Source: Omphalotus guepiniiformis
Lineage: Eukaryota; Basidiomycota; Agaricomycetes; Agaricales; Omphalotaceae
DNA: 64,000 nucleotides
NCBI GenBank assembly: GCA_028554645.1
Contig: JAQOOI010000057.1
Span: 1-64,000, forward strand
Reading direction: 5' to 3'
The position numbers and the translations under genes are program-made. The notes under the pieces were generated by a model. That model did not search any database. It was not told where the DNA came from and saw nothing but the letters and a program-made list of their open reading frames with translations. Shown piece after piece: positions 11,189-22,837 of the stretch (its first letter is position 1; every line of letters starts with the position of its first letter).

Positions 11189-12534
11189 TAAATGAAAAGA
11201 AGCTTGAAGGAAAGGAAGTAGGCCTGGAAAGAGACGTAAGTTCAAATGATAAGTATGCATGCATGGGGAAGGACTGTACAAGGATCCGTCCAGGAAGGAT
11301 GAACAGAGGGTGCGTGTATCCATCGTGTATAGAAGAGCTTATTGGCGTTGTATACGATGAATGAAGAAGGGAGCTTGAAGAAAAGGAAGTAGGCCTGGAA
11401 AGAGACGTAAGTCCAAATGATAAGTATGCATGCATGGGGAAGGACCGTACAAGGATCCGTCCAGGAAGGATGCACAGAGGGTGCGTGTACCGTCGTGTAT
11501 AGAGGAGCTTGTTGCATGGCATCGTGCCCGGAGATGAATTCCAAGCAGGACAAGAGCGGCGCGAGGATAGTTGGTTGAGTTAGTTAGTTATAGTTATAGT
11601 GCCTAGGCGTGTTTGATCGATCACCCGTGTCGAGAGTGAACTCTCGCCAGGGGTTAGGGAAGGGGTAAGACCCGTGTCGAGAGTAAACTCTCGACAAGGG
11701 CACTGACGGAGGAGGTAGCCACGATGAAGGGTGAGAGGGACTCCGAGGTCAAACGCCGAAGTCAGTTTAAGACTCCGCTTGAAATAGAAGATTAGATTAA
11801 GATGAGCGCTGGCTTGCATCTGTTTGGCTGAGGCTTCGATATAAAGATTAGATGAAGAGATGATCGCTGGCTTGCATCTATTTGGCTGAGGCTTCCATAC
11901 GATGATTAGAAGCGCGATCATCTTAATCTAATCTTCTATTTCAAGCGGAGTCTTAAACTGACTTCGGCGTTTGACCTCGGAGTCCCTCTCACCCTTCATC
12001 GTGGCTACCTCCTCCGTCAGTGCCCTTGTCGAGAGTTTACTCTCGACACGGGTCTTACCCCTTCCCTAACCCCTGGCGAGAGTTCACTCTCGACACGGGT
12101 GATCGATCAAACACGCCTAGGCACTATAACTATAACTAACTAACTCAACCAACTATCCTCGCGCCGCTCTTGTCCTGCTTGGAATTCATCTCCGGGCACG
12201 ATGCCATGCAACAAGCTCCTCTATACACGACGGTACACGCACCCTCTGTGCATCCTTCCTGGACGGATCCTTGTACGGTCCTTCCCCATGCATGCATACT
12301 TATCATTTGGACTTACGTCTCTTTCCAGGCCTACTTCCTTTTCTTCAAGCTCCCTTCTTCATTCATCGTATACAACGCCAATAAGCTCTTCTATACACGA
12401 TGGATACACGCACCCTCTGTTCATCCTTCCTGGACGGATCCTTGTACAGTCCTTCCCCATGCATGCATACTTATCATTTGAACTTACGTCTCTTTCCAGG
12501 CCTACTTCCTTTCCTTCAAGCTTCTTTTCATTTA
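11189..12534. repeat. Large inverted repeat, 617-base arms, 112-base loop
   Basis: Left arm 11189-11805 pairs without gaps with right arm 11918-12534 (paired coordinates sum to 23723). The stretches I compared, including two 103-codon open frames on opposite strands, are identical. The loop 11806-11917 contains two diverged direct copies of a CTGGCTTGCATCT...GAGGCTTC unit. Each arm contains about 170-base direct repeats (AAGGATCCGTCCAGGAAGG) and the smaller palindromes GTCGAGAGT-AA-ACTCTCGAC and GTCGAGAGT-GA-ACTCTCGC. Open frames in the arms look non-coding. Flanks outside the arms differ, which argues for a real foldback, but a read artefact is not excluded. Confidence 0.85.
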
Positions 12535-12819
12535 TCGTAGACAGGATCGTATCGTTATCGTTAGTTCTTTCCCAGCACGGGTGAGAATCCGACTAACCTT
12601 TCGTGCCCCAGATTAGCTCCGCTCCGTTCAAATTTGTCGCCATCTTGTTTTTCTTTACGTCGTCGACGAAGGTTAATGAGGCGGTGGGGTTGAATGGATG
12701 TCATGTGAAGCTTGCTGGCCTTGTCTCCAGAATGTCGTCTTGGACGAAGTTCTCTGTACAAGTGCCGCAGCTGGTTGCTCAATATTTTCTGACGAGCACC
12801 CGCTACAAAATCTGTTTAC

Positions 12820-12826
12820 TATAAAT
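12820..12826 (+). promoter_or_regulatory. TATA box of the SNF2 helicase gene
   Basis: TATAAAT lies 87 bases upstream of the chosen ATG at 12913, a normal distance for a fungal core promoter. It sits between the right arm of the inverted repeat and the gene. Confidence 0.4.
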
Positions 12827-12912
12827 TCAACTCGTTACCCCCAGGAGATATCCGTATCGCTACTCTCCTGTACACTTTACTTTTCAAATATCATCCAAAC
12901 TCTCTTGTCGTT

Positions 12913-15900
12913 ATGCCCAGTCATACCGCCGCTAGTGCACTCGTGAAACTCTTTTTCTTGACACAAGGATGCGAACACCCCTGGGACTGGCCTGTTTGGC
13001 AGGAGCTCACTGGTGTGAAGCACGGGCTTTTTCCTGCGGACGACAGCTTGCTTCCAGCAGGTTGGACCCGGGAGGACGCCAACGACGTCAACGCTTACTT
13101 CCTCATGTACAACAAGATTGACACGGAGGAAAAGAAACACAAGTTCGCTACCAGCACCCGAGGAGCGAATATACCTGGTCGGAACAAGTGGAACAAGTGG
13201 ATCACTCGGTGTTGGGGGAAGTGGGGTGTCCACAACATCGTTGTCGAATGCCTTCAGAAACACGGCGTCCATCCGATGCAGCAGCTTGTTGACGATCCCG
13301 ACGTAGAGGGGGAGTATTTCGGTGCTGAGCAATATATTCCAATCGCCCTCGAGAGCATTGCGATGGCTCTATTCGGCGTCGAGAGCATTGCGATGGCTCT
13401 ATTCGGCGTCGAGGCATTTGGTAGCGGTGAACGCCTGCGTCTTTCGTATGCGCTTCGGAAAGCGTTGACGATCATTGTTCAACGTTCCTGGGCCCGCATT
13501 CGCAAGCATATGGTGCTCGACAAGTCCCGGCTTGCGAAGATCAAGGAAGCTGCTATTAAAGCCTTCGAAGGTAAATTGTTCCCGCACAATTCGTGGACTA
13601 CCTTGAACTAAACGTCGCTACAGCTCTCAACGAAGGAAACCCGACAAAGGCGAAAATCATTCGTACTATTCGCGCAGTCGCTAAATGGAACGATATTGCG
13701 CAAGTTTACGACACTGACGAGAACAAATCGACGGCGTCGGACATGCTCTCCGAGCTCAATGAGATATTGGCTGCCCTAGGAGCCAAAGTCACGAAGCCGA
13801 AACCTATCAAGGGTAAACGTGCGTGCCTGCCTATCATTGATTTTTTTTCTCTTAGACTGACATTCTCCTAGGAATTTGCAAAGCGAATATGAAGATTTTC
13901 GAAAGCCTTGCAACGCCTGCAGATTTGTTAGAGCTGCTGGGCATCTATCGCGAGTACTTTTCCTCCAGCGTCGACGACACCGGACCCATCATGTCGCAAA
14001 TCTCGAATCTCTCTGTTCAACTAAGTGATGTTGTAGCCGGAGATTTGGGCATGGAGATGGAGGGCAAAATTCCTCCCGACGACCTTGCTCGGAGCCTCGG
14101 CTTCATTCGCAACAATCTTCCCCATCAATTCAATTCCTTCCGTCACAAAACCGGCAGTGTGTCCCCATGGGAGAACCCAGAATTGTTTAAAACTGGCCAG
14201 TCTGATGCCGTCGCCCCTCTCGCGCTTCATTGGCATCAACTTGCGGGCATCCACTCCATCATACGAAGCGTGTTCAATACCATGCCTTCTCTCAACCACT
14301 GCAATGGGATGCTCGTGTGTGACGAAGTTGGTCTTGGAAAGACCGCCTTATGCATTTCGACCATAGCTTTCTTGAACCAAGCTGTCATTCTTCAGCAGCA
14401 CAAGCAACCACTTCCCCCGATTCTTCGTAAGTACAGATGACGTTATTCTGCATTTTGTTCTCATATTTTCTGTCAGAAAACTTCAAGTATCTCAAAGGAC
14501 GCGAGCACATTGAATCTCTTCCACATCTTATCATCACTCCTGGTACTCTTCGAGCACAGTGGGTGCGTGAACTCAGAACCCTCCTTCTCCCCAAAAGTGT
14601 GGACATCTTTGTCTACGATTGTCCTCGCAGTGGTAATGCGGAGTTCTGGAGTCCAGAGGGACCGTTCCAATCGTCGAAACATTCACCCTCAAATAAGATA
14701 ATTGTCACTACACATTCGGTAAGCATGTTCATATTCTAATGAAACCGCCAGTTGACTGACTACAACTCTACAGGCTCTTCAAAATGAGTTTCTATGGGGG
14801 CATAAGTCTTCGACTAGTGGCTCGGTCCGAGCCCAACGTCCGTGGGAGCTCCCTGAACAGACTCGACCCGTTGATGGGACAATATTCAACCAAAACTTCT
14901 TGTCAGTGACGATAGACGAAGTTCACGAGATGAGAAATATTGGTGTCAAACACTACGCAGCTTTGCGTATCCTAGAGCAGGCTGAGGTGAGGCTTGTGCT
15001 CACGGGCACGCCTCTTTTGACTTCTCCAAAAGTAAGGATAATATTCTGGTGTTCCATAAGAGAAAACGAGTTCATCTTGTTTCCATAGGATCTCGTAGCC
15101 ATGGGACGGCTTGTCGGGGTCAAGCATTTCTTCACCGATCTCGCTGTCCAAGAAGCAAAGGAAGACACCGCTGCTGTCCGACGTGCGAAGAAATTAGATG
15201 ACGACGGTCTATCTCTCCAAACGGAGCAGATCAAATCCGTTCGACGAATACATCACCAATTTCTTGGTCACGTTCTGAGACGTACCACGGAGAGTGTCAA
15301 CTGGGAAGGCAAAACTCTCCTCGATCTCCCTCCTCATAAAGATATTGTGGGAGTGCTCACTTTGACTGAGAGGGAGTCTGCAATCATCGCCGAGATAGCC
15401 AAAGAAGCCAGGGAGAAGTGAGTACTGTCGTTGTGGCTCACTGACATTGTTCTGATAGAACTTATTTAGCGTCGCATCTGCAAATGACTCTGGACGGTTC
15501 ATGACTAGGGTACGGTTCCTATGCGCTCTGGTACTTTGTATTAACCCTAACACTTCTTGGCGCAGAAATTCTATATGGAGTATCGCAACGCCGTAGGGTA
15601 CGCAAAGACTGATCCAGACGAGCCGAATCCTACTTTCAAGTCCCTTAAGGAATGGGAGCCTTTAAAATCCACCAAGATGGACACCTGTGCGAAAATATGC
15701 CGACACTATCTTGCCTGCGACCAAGTTCCAGATGTTGACTTTGTCGATGGAACACCAATCTTCCCACCGATCCCTCGTTTCGACCCTAAGCTCGGGCACA
15801 CGCGGAACCGGAGAGTGCTCATCTTCTCCGAGTTTCCGTCGAGGACGCCTCTTCTTAGAAACGTAAGGCTGCTTTGCATGTCTTCAGGCTCGGTTTCACT

Positions 15901-18228
15901 GACTCTGCTTCAAGGTTTTGGAGTTATACAATGTTCAAAGTCTATCAATCGACGGATCGATGTCATACGAAAAGCGTGATAAGATAGTGGCCGACTTCCA
16001 CGTTGACGTTAGCCCAAGAGTCTTTATCTTCTCTAGTGTTGGCTCTGCTGGGCTGAACCTCTCCATCGCTGACGTTGTGATTTTCTTCGTGAGTGTTCTG
16101 AAAACTCAAAATCCTCCGGTTTTAACTTCGCATCAGGACCAGCCGTGGAGCGCTCAAGATGAACGTCAAATTCGTGGACGTGCGCACCGTCAGCCGCAGA
16201 AATCGGTCGTCAAGTGTATCTATCTGTTGGCAGGTGATTCATCCGACATTTTGATGAGCAACATGGCTCGGGGTAAGGCAGATATGTTAGAAGCTTTCGT
16301 AAACAAAGATTTGGGTCGCGGTAGGTTTTCAGCATGGCGATTTGTGTGGTCCTTTTGTTGACACGTATATCCAGAGCTTCATGACCTCCTAAGTGGCAAA
16401 GCTCTAGATGAGTCTGGGGATGCATCCGATTGTGCAGAGTCCGAAAAAGAGAAAGACGAACGTGTAGGGGGAAAACGAAGAAGGCAAGTCAAGAAGCCCC
16501 GAGACTCTCAGAAAGGAAAGGTCAAAGGCTCTCGCAAACGCGCTGACCCTCCTGAAGACACCGCTCCGAAAGACGACACGGAGGTGATTGGTGCCCAACT
16601 GCAGAAGGAAATGGTCATCAACGATGCCGACGTTTCGCTAGGGTCGATTGATTACGACGGCGACATGGACATGTCGTTTGGTGCCTCAACCGACCCCGAC
16701 ACTGATGGGGTACATCCTTCAGACGGCGATGTGGACATGCCTTTTGGCACTTCAACCGATCCCGAAACTGACGGGACCCATCCTTCAGATGTTGAAGGTC
16801 TCAGTCTCCCTGAAGGTAAGTGTCCCGATTTCATTCAGTTATATGTCGCTGATCTTTTCTCTAGATGAGGGTAGATCTACGTCGGATAGTGATGTTATGA
16901 GTATGAGGATGCGGGTGCCCATAGATGGTGAGGTTGAAATTTATGTTTCCTTGTGCTATGCTAATATGATGACATAGATGGCGACGTGGACGACGATATT
17001 TTCTGTGCTCCACCATCCAATCGTGCGGGTGGCAAGGCTTTGAACCAGGGAGACCCAGGGTCTCAAAGCTCTGATTCAAACAACGACGCCCCAGACCCTA
17101 AGCGCCCCAGAGCAGGAACTATTTCAACAGAGGAGCGAAGTCGTCTCAACGAAGCTGTGTCAAGGACGGGTGAACTTTTCTGTGTCTAAATCATGACGTC
17201 TGGGCTACAACTTCTCTTCACAGATGCGAACAATTTTTTCAACCCTCCCCGCCAATCCAAAGAGAGTCCGTCGACGACGGAAGGAGAAAAGGCTGGGCAG
17301 ACAGGCAAGCATTGTGGCACCTTTCCGTCTGTACAATTGGACTAAATTGCAACATTTTTTACAGACGGGACCACGCTGCTCGCTCGTCTACCGAATCTAC
17401 TACACCCGTCGAAGAATGGGAACACTTTGTCGGTCCCGGTCCACCATGCCAATATGAAGTCGTCGAGGACGGATGAAGATAATGAAACGCGTTGCGGGCA
17501 AACAGGTGTGTACCGAGAGTTGCTCCTTTTTTCTATGCTGAAGCTTTTCTATGTAGATAAAGATGCTTTGCGAGAGATGCCTGGGCCGCAATCACAGGGT
17601 AGAATGCCTCTCTGGGCGCACGAACCGCCTTCCTCTCTTGCTACTCAAGCACATTCTTCTGGGCGTAAAGGTAGTTTCAGTTATTGCAAACGCGTGAATG
17701 TCCTGAAATATGCGTTGCAGATAAACCTCAAATCACGCAGCACAACCCATTTTCCCGCCACGAGATTAGCCAGTCGCAGCCAGCGGCTTCGTCTCAAGCT
17801 CCCGTCACGCAACGCAACCCCTTTGCCCGCCGCGACACTAGCCAGTCACAGCCTTCGTCTCAAGCTCCTGTAGCGCAACGCAACCCCTTTGCGCCCCGGG
17901 AGACTAGCCGGTCACAGCCTGTGGTTTCGTCTCAAGCATCCGCGTCGTCGAGCTCTCAAGCTGTCCCTAGGCCTCTTGCCTCATCTTCAGTTCCAGCACC
18001 TAACAAAGGTATGAAAAGCCAACCAACTTCAATTTGAATATGAATGCTCATAGAGCTGATGATTTCGTAGCTTCTCTTCCATCGAATCTCGGATATAAAG
18101 ATCTAGCACCAGAACACCGTCGGGCGGGTAGGCTCGAAGATGAGGACGAGGATATTTCACCACCTCGCCATGTTTTGAAAACCGCTGTGAGTGCTCAGAA
18201 GAAGAAACGTCGGGAGAACACAAAGTGA
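12913..18228 (+). CDS. Subtelomeric SNF2-family helicase/ATPase, 1467 aa, 18 exons
   Basis: An ATP-dependent DNA translocase of the SNF2 family, presumably nuclear. Exons: 12913-13570, 13624-13812, 13872-14426, 14477-14718, 14774-15031, 15089-15417, 15470-15509, 15566-15862, 15915-16088, 16137-16320, 16375-16815, 16865-16927, 16978-17169, 17224-17304, 17365-17505, 17557-17670, 17721-18008, 18071-18228; together 4404 bases. Residues 1-280 are of unknown type. Helicase motifs: DEVGLGKT (about 433-440, Walker A), DEVH (596-599, Walker B), LTGTP (624-628), FLGHVLRRT, SAGLNLS (899-906) and QIRGRAHR (925-932). There is no RING insertion. After about residue 960 the tail is disordered, with repeats of SFGASTDPDTDG type and QRNPFARRDTSQSQP type. 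Intron 14 has a GC donor. A 30-base exact tandem duplication (13351-13410) repeats ESIAMALFGV. Intact motifs suggest activity. Confidence 0.9.
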
Positions 18229-18640
18229 GCGTTGGATTAGTATTGTGTCACGAACTTTTTGTAGCAAAGCAGATTGTTGTTTCGTAGATAGTGTGAATGG
18301 ATTGACTTTCGTGAATTCTTGAAGAGGACTTTGTTTACGATGGCAACGATTGGTATGGGTAGGATGGTAAGTTGTCTACGACGGCAGCATTTGGTCCTTC
18401 CGGGTCTTCAGTTAGCACAAAGGAGTGGGTCGAGGTGCCGAGAAGTGTGCTACTGCTAGCGCGCACAAGTTTGACTCCCATGAATGAGACTTATCAATTG
18501 TCGTCAATCTGTCTACGATGTTTCATAGACGGTGTTACATGAAGGGCCTTCCGCTGTCCACTGCACTCTGCAAATTCTACTGCGAGGGTTGGAGTTTTAT
18601 CTGTTTTGTTGTTCCTAACTGTTTTTGTGAATCCGTCTAA
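18229..18640. other. Spacer 3' of the helicase gene
   Basis: No gene seen. It holds one clean copy of the subtelomeric motif (GTCTACGACGG, 18374-18384) and a degenerate one near 18509, so the motif marks both sides of the subtelomeric gene block. Confidence 0.5.
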
Positions 18641-20420
18641 GACATTTCCACAGATCTGTTTTGTATTGGGTTTGTATATTGTCTACATCAGTGTATGTAC
18701 ATAGATGGGAAAATAACAAAAACAAAATACATGCATCTGTTCCTTTCCTTCTAGGACAGAAAGTTTTGATGTGTATCACTGTAAGTAGCTGCATATCAGT
18801 ATATGTGCATCCAATTTCATTCAAGTAACATAGCCAAGTATATTCAACTGTTTGATTCCTTCCAAGAGGGAAAGTTTGTGTGTATTAAGTATATGTTTTA
18901 GTCCTTCCAGAAGGGAACATTTCTGTGTGTATCACTGTAAGTAGCTGTATATTAATGTACAGGCAGCCAGTTTCTTTCATGCATTATAGCTAAGTATGTG
19001 CAACCCTTTTTTGCCTTCCAGGAGGGAAAGTTTTTGTGTGTATCACTGTAAGTAGCTGTATATTAATGTACATGCATCCAATTTCTTTCATGCAGTATGG
19101 CTAAGTGTGTGCAACTGTTTCTTTCCTTCCACGAGGGAAAGTTTCTGTGTGTATCATTGTAAGTAGCTGTTTTTCAAGGTACGTGCATCCAATCTCTTTC
19201 ATGCCGCATAGCTAAGTGTGTGCAACTGTTTCTTTCCTTCCAGGAGGGAAGATTTCTGTGTATCACTATAAGTAGCTGTATATCAATGAACATGCATCCC
19301 ATTTTTTCACGCAATATAGCTAAGTGCATGCAACTGTTTCTATCCTTCCATGAGGGAAAGTTTCTGTGTGTATCACTGTAAGTAGCTGTATATCAATGAA
19401 CATGCATCCCATTTTTTCACGCAATATAGCTAAGTGCGTGCAACTGTTTCTATCCTTCCACGAGGGAAAGTTTCTGTGTATCACTGTAAGTAGCTGTATA
19501 TCAATGAACATGCATCCCATTTTTCACGCAATATAGCTAAGTGCGTGCAACTGTTTCTATCCTTCCACGAGGGAAAGTTTCTGTGTGTATCATTGTAAGT
19601 AGCTGTTTTTCAAGGTACGTGCATCCAATCTCTTTCACGCCGCATAGCTAAGTGCATGCAACTGTTTCTATCCTTCCAGGAGGGAAGATTTCTGTGTATC
19701 ACTGTAAGTAGCTGTATATCAATGAACATGCATCCCATTTTTTCACGCAATATAGCTAAGTGCGTGCAACTGTTTCTATCCTTCCACGAGGGAAAGTTTC
19801 TGTGTGTATCACTGTAAGTAGCTGTATATCAATGAACATGCATCCCATTTTTTCACGCAATATAGCTAAGTGCGTGCAACTGTTTCTATCCTTCCACGAG
19901 GGAAAGTTTCTGTGTATCACTGTAAGTAGCTGTATATCAATGAACATGCATCCCATTTTTTCACGCAATATAGCTAAGTGCGTGCAACTGTTTCTATCCT
20001 TCCACGAGGGAAAGTTTCTGTGTGTATCATTGTAAGTAGCTGTTTTTCAAGGTACGTGCATCCAATCTCTTTCACGCCGCATAGCTAAGTGCATGCAACT
20101 GTTTCTATCCTTCCAGGAGGGAAGATTTCTGTGTATCACTGTAAGTAGCTGTATATCAATGAACATGCATCCCATTTTTTCACGCAATATAGCTAAGTGC
20201 GTGCAACTGTTTCTATCCTTCCACGAGGGAAAGTTTCTGTGTGTATCACTGTAAGTAGCTGTATATCAATGAACATGCATTCCATTTTTTCACGCAATAT
20301 AGCTAAGTGTGTGCAACTGTTTCTATCCTTCCACGAGGGAAAGTTTCTGTGTGTATCATTGTAAGTAGCTGTTTTTCAATGTAAATGCATCCAATCTCTT
20401 TCATGTATCAATGTTTGTAG
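18641..20420. repeat. ~110-base satellite array with higher-order structure
   Basis: About 15 tandem units of 106-113 bases, marked by TAGCTAAGTG...TGCAACTGTTTC, CCTTCCANGAGGGAAAG and TCACTGTAAGTAGCTG. Units are diverged on the left and nearly identical to the right of 19200. A variant with TTTTTCAAGGTACGTGC recurs at about 19170, 19605 and 20040, giving a four-unit higher-order period of about 436 bases. Minus-strand open frames here are repeat artefacts. Confidence 0.9.
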
Positions 20421-20694
20421 AAGCATATCACAGTATTGTGTTGTAATTTGCATTTTTGTGTCCAAGTGAGCAATTCATTCAGAGTCGATCTCCCCTACTG
20501 TAGTTCCCTATCCATCCCCTACTGTATCTCTATATCCAGCCCCTATCCCAAATTTTGATTCAGCCCCTACCCAGACCCTAAGTGTCTTATATAACCCCTT
20601 AGTCCCCCAAACCCCACGAACTTAAAAGTCTTTGTGTGTTGTGTGTGTGTTTTGAGTGCTTGATAGATTCATTCGAGTTAGTTAGCACTTCTTC

Positions 20695-21039
20695 TCATTC
20701 ATACCCCATACCAAGCACATCACCGTCCACAAGCTTTCCATTCATGAAAGAGGTCGCAACATTGATCCTTTCATCATCCATTGTGATACCATTTTTCTTA
20801 TCACGGATATAGGTAAAGAGTCTCCGCTGCCAATTCTTGAACTCAGATTTGACGCCGGTGAAGTTGTCGGGTTTGTTGAGAAGTGATTTTCCTCGCGAGG
20901 TTTCGATTTCAGACATTCTGATAGGGATAGAAGGTTGGGTAGAATAGGGAGATGATGCAAGAGACTTGTAGGAAGGTGTGATAGGTGATGGGATGCTGGT
21001 TTCTTCGAAGAGACTGCTAAAGTTTCCCCAAGATTCCAT
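20695..21039 (-). pseudogene. LTR-retrotransposon gag fragment, 114 codons
   Basis: The frame starts MESWGNFSSLFEE and contains KPDNFTG followed by EFKNWQRRLFTYI, the usual opening of a retrotransposon Gag capsid region in Agaricomycetes. It stops after 114 codons, far short of a Gag. Upstream sequence up to 21553 reappears in inverted orientation at 35070-35155, as expected for remains of LTRs of the same older element. Relic. Confidence 0.5.
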
Positions 21040-21553
21040 AATGGTAGAGTTTACTTTGGTCTATCAGTCACCTCACAAAGAGATTTCAGGACCTTTTCTG
21101 CCTCTAATAGACGAGTTCCTAAATCTGTGCTCACTTGCTGAGTAAACCTGGGTGTGCCTTTCTAGGAGTGCACCTTGTTCCCCAAGTGCAAAGTCCTTCC
21201 CCGAAGGTCAGTTATCAGATGATGCTTTCTGCTGCCAGTACAGAGTCGGACTCAATGTTACTCTTTTGTACTATAGGCGCAATTACTCTATTAGAGCACA
21301 GATTCCTAATTCAGATGGAAACCCGAATATCAAAGGGAGAAAAACGAAGTAAGCGTGTGAAGGGTTAAGAGAAACTTACTTGCTACTGAAATAGCAACAA
21401 GAAGGCAATTTGATTTGTGTTGGTCGGGTGAGTTGTGTAGCTTCAATCTTATATCAGCAACTCGAGTTATCAAACTCAAATAACCAAACACAAAGATCTT
21501 AGTTTCACACGAGTAAGAGAAAAGCAGAGAATAGAATTGAGAAAAGAGGTGAT
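21040..21553 (-). repeat. Remnant LTR-like sequence of an older element
   Basis: No gene. The part 21480-21553, read on the minus strand, matches 35070-35155 on the plus strand (shared AACTAAGATCTTTGTGTTTG and GCTTTTCTCTT). The Ty3 element inserted into this older repeat; the interrupted sequence continues at 34623. Confidence 0.45.
21549..21553. other. Target-site duplication GTGAT (left)
   Basis: GTGAT directly precedes the left LTR and is repeated exactly at 34618-34622 after the right LTR. Confidence 0.95.
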
Positions 21554-22494
21554 TGTTAAGGAACAGAAGGTAAGGGTTAGTTACTCTGATCCACAATATG
21601 AGGGTTGGGGGCTAAGTTGTATTAATTGAGAATCTACTCAAAGAACACAATGGAGAAACTGAAGTGATAGTCTATATCACAGGAAAGAGGAAATGTGAAG
21701 AATGATGTATCAGGTAGCACTAGAAGAATAGGATTCACTTGGGAAAGCTTCAAGTGAAAAGAGGATGTTTTGATTACTGGAAATGCTTCAGTAACCAAGG
21801 AAGGTTGGAATACTTGGAAATGCTTCAAGTAATCTAGGAGTAGTTTGAAAACTGGAAATGCTTCAGTTGTTCAAGGAGAAAGTCTGGAAATGCTTCAGAC
21901 AATCAAAGAGAATACTGCTGGAAATGCTTCAGCAATACTTAGGAATAGACACTGGAAATGCTTCAGATGTCTTAGAGAATATCTGGAAATGCTTCAGATA
22001 TTGTAGGTTCAGTCACTGGTAATGCTTCAGCAACACTTAGAGAGTAAAAAGTACTTGAATTCACAAGACAGATTTACAAGATGGGGGTTAACAAGAAAAT
22101 AACTAGACTACTGTACACTAAGTTTCTGGGGCTTTATATACTACAAACCATGAGGCTAAACATGAGGCATACAATGAGGCATGCAATGAGGCATGCAATG
22201 AGGCATGCAATGAGGTTGCAGTGAGGCATGCCTTGAGGCTGAACATGAGGCCATTTGGACATGAGGCTACAATGTGGCTGCCTTAAGGCCAAACATGAGG
22301 CAGTTTGAACATGAGGTTGCAATGTGAGGCAGTGGATTATCTGGAATGACTAGTCCAATAGGTAGGTCATCTAAAATGACTAGTCTAATAACATCCAGAA
22401 TTTTGAAAATTTTCTGGTATCACTTTTGCTACACTTTTGTTGACTTGTTCAATCCTCTTGTATTCATGCCCCTAATTCATTTAAGTTCCTAACA
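21554..22494 (-). repeat. 3' LTR of the Ty3 element
   Basis: 941 bases, beginning TGTTAAGGAAC and ending GTTCCTAACA on the plus strand. Position for position it is offset 12,123 bases from the other LTR, with identical open frames. Confidence 0.95.
21734..22002 (-). repeat. Array of eight covarying hairpins, 3' LTR copy
   Basis: Plus-strand hairpins start at 21734, 21774, 21811, about 21846, 21882, 21916, 21948 and 21978. Stems: TTCACTTG/CAAGTGAA, TTACTG/CAGTAA, TACTTG/CAAGTA, AACTG/CAGTT, GTCTG/CAGAC, TGCTG/CAGCA, GACACTG/CAG(A)TGTC, AATATCTG/CAGATATT. The loop is GAAATGCTT in seven and GGAAAGCTT in the first. A ninth copy near 22015 has a weak stem. Only CTG/CAG next to the loop is constant; outer bases change in pairs. 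Confidence 0.85.
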
Positions 22495-22499
22495 GTACA

Positions 22500-22508
22500 C
22501 CCCCCTTC
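22500..22508 (-). other. Polypurine tract
   Basis: Minus strand GAAGGGGGG, five bases before the 3' LTR; the expected plus-strand primer site of an LTR element. Confidence 0.7.
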
Positions 22509-22762
22509 ACCAGCCGGAGCCCTCGACGGCATAGCATGTTTGATGGCACCAGTGGTACAATTTCAAGACATCTTCAATACTGAAATTGAAATATAGTCTT
22601 GCTATGAAAGTAATGTTTGTCCACATAGATGATAATCAATAGAGATGTAGATTCCTAATCCCATGTACTATGAGTGGTCCATTAATTTTCTTGAGATCAA
22701 AGCCCAGCATCCTTTCCATGGTAGGCCTGAGCAAGAGCATGCGAGCGCGTTGATTTGCTAAT

Positions 22763-22780
22763 ATATATCACGTGATATAT
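22763..22780. promoter_or_regulatory. E-box palindrome ATATATCACGTGATATAT
   Basis: A perfect 18-base palindrome centred on CACGTG. It lies inside the element just after the polypurine tract, upstream of the opposite-strand coding region, where a promoter for it would be expected. Confidence 0.45.
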
Positions 22781-22837
22781 TGAACGCGCGTACGGCCACG
22801 TTTGCCAATCCTCTTGGAGTATGTACTGTATGTTCCC

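Noticed and set aside
11242..12584. Identical 103-codon frames and longer frames in the inverted-repeat arms
   Set aside because: They exist on both strands because of the palindrome and direct repeats, have no motif and no splice context.
19320..20035. Open frames with repeated MGCMFIDIQLLTVIH or its complement
   Set aside because: Products of the ~110-base satellite; period not a multiple of three and no start context.
18641..20420. CRISPR array
   Set aside because: Unit length ~110 bases without distinct spacers, eukaryotic context; it is a satellite.
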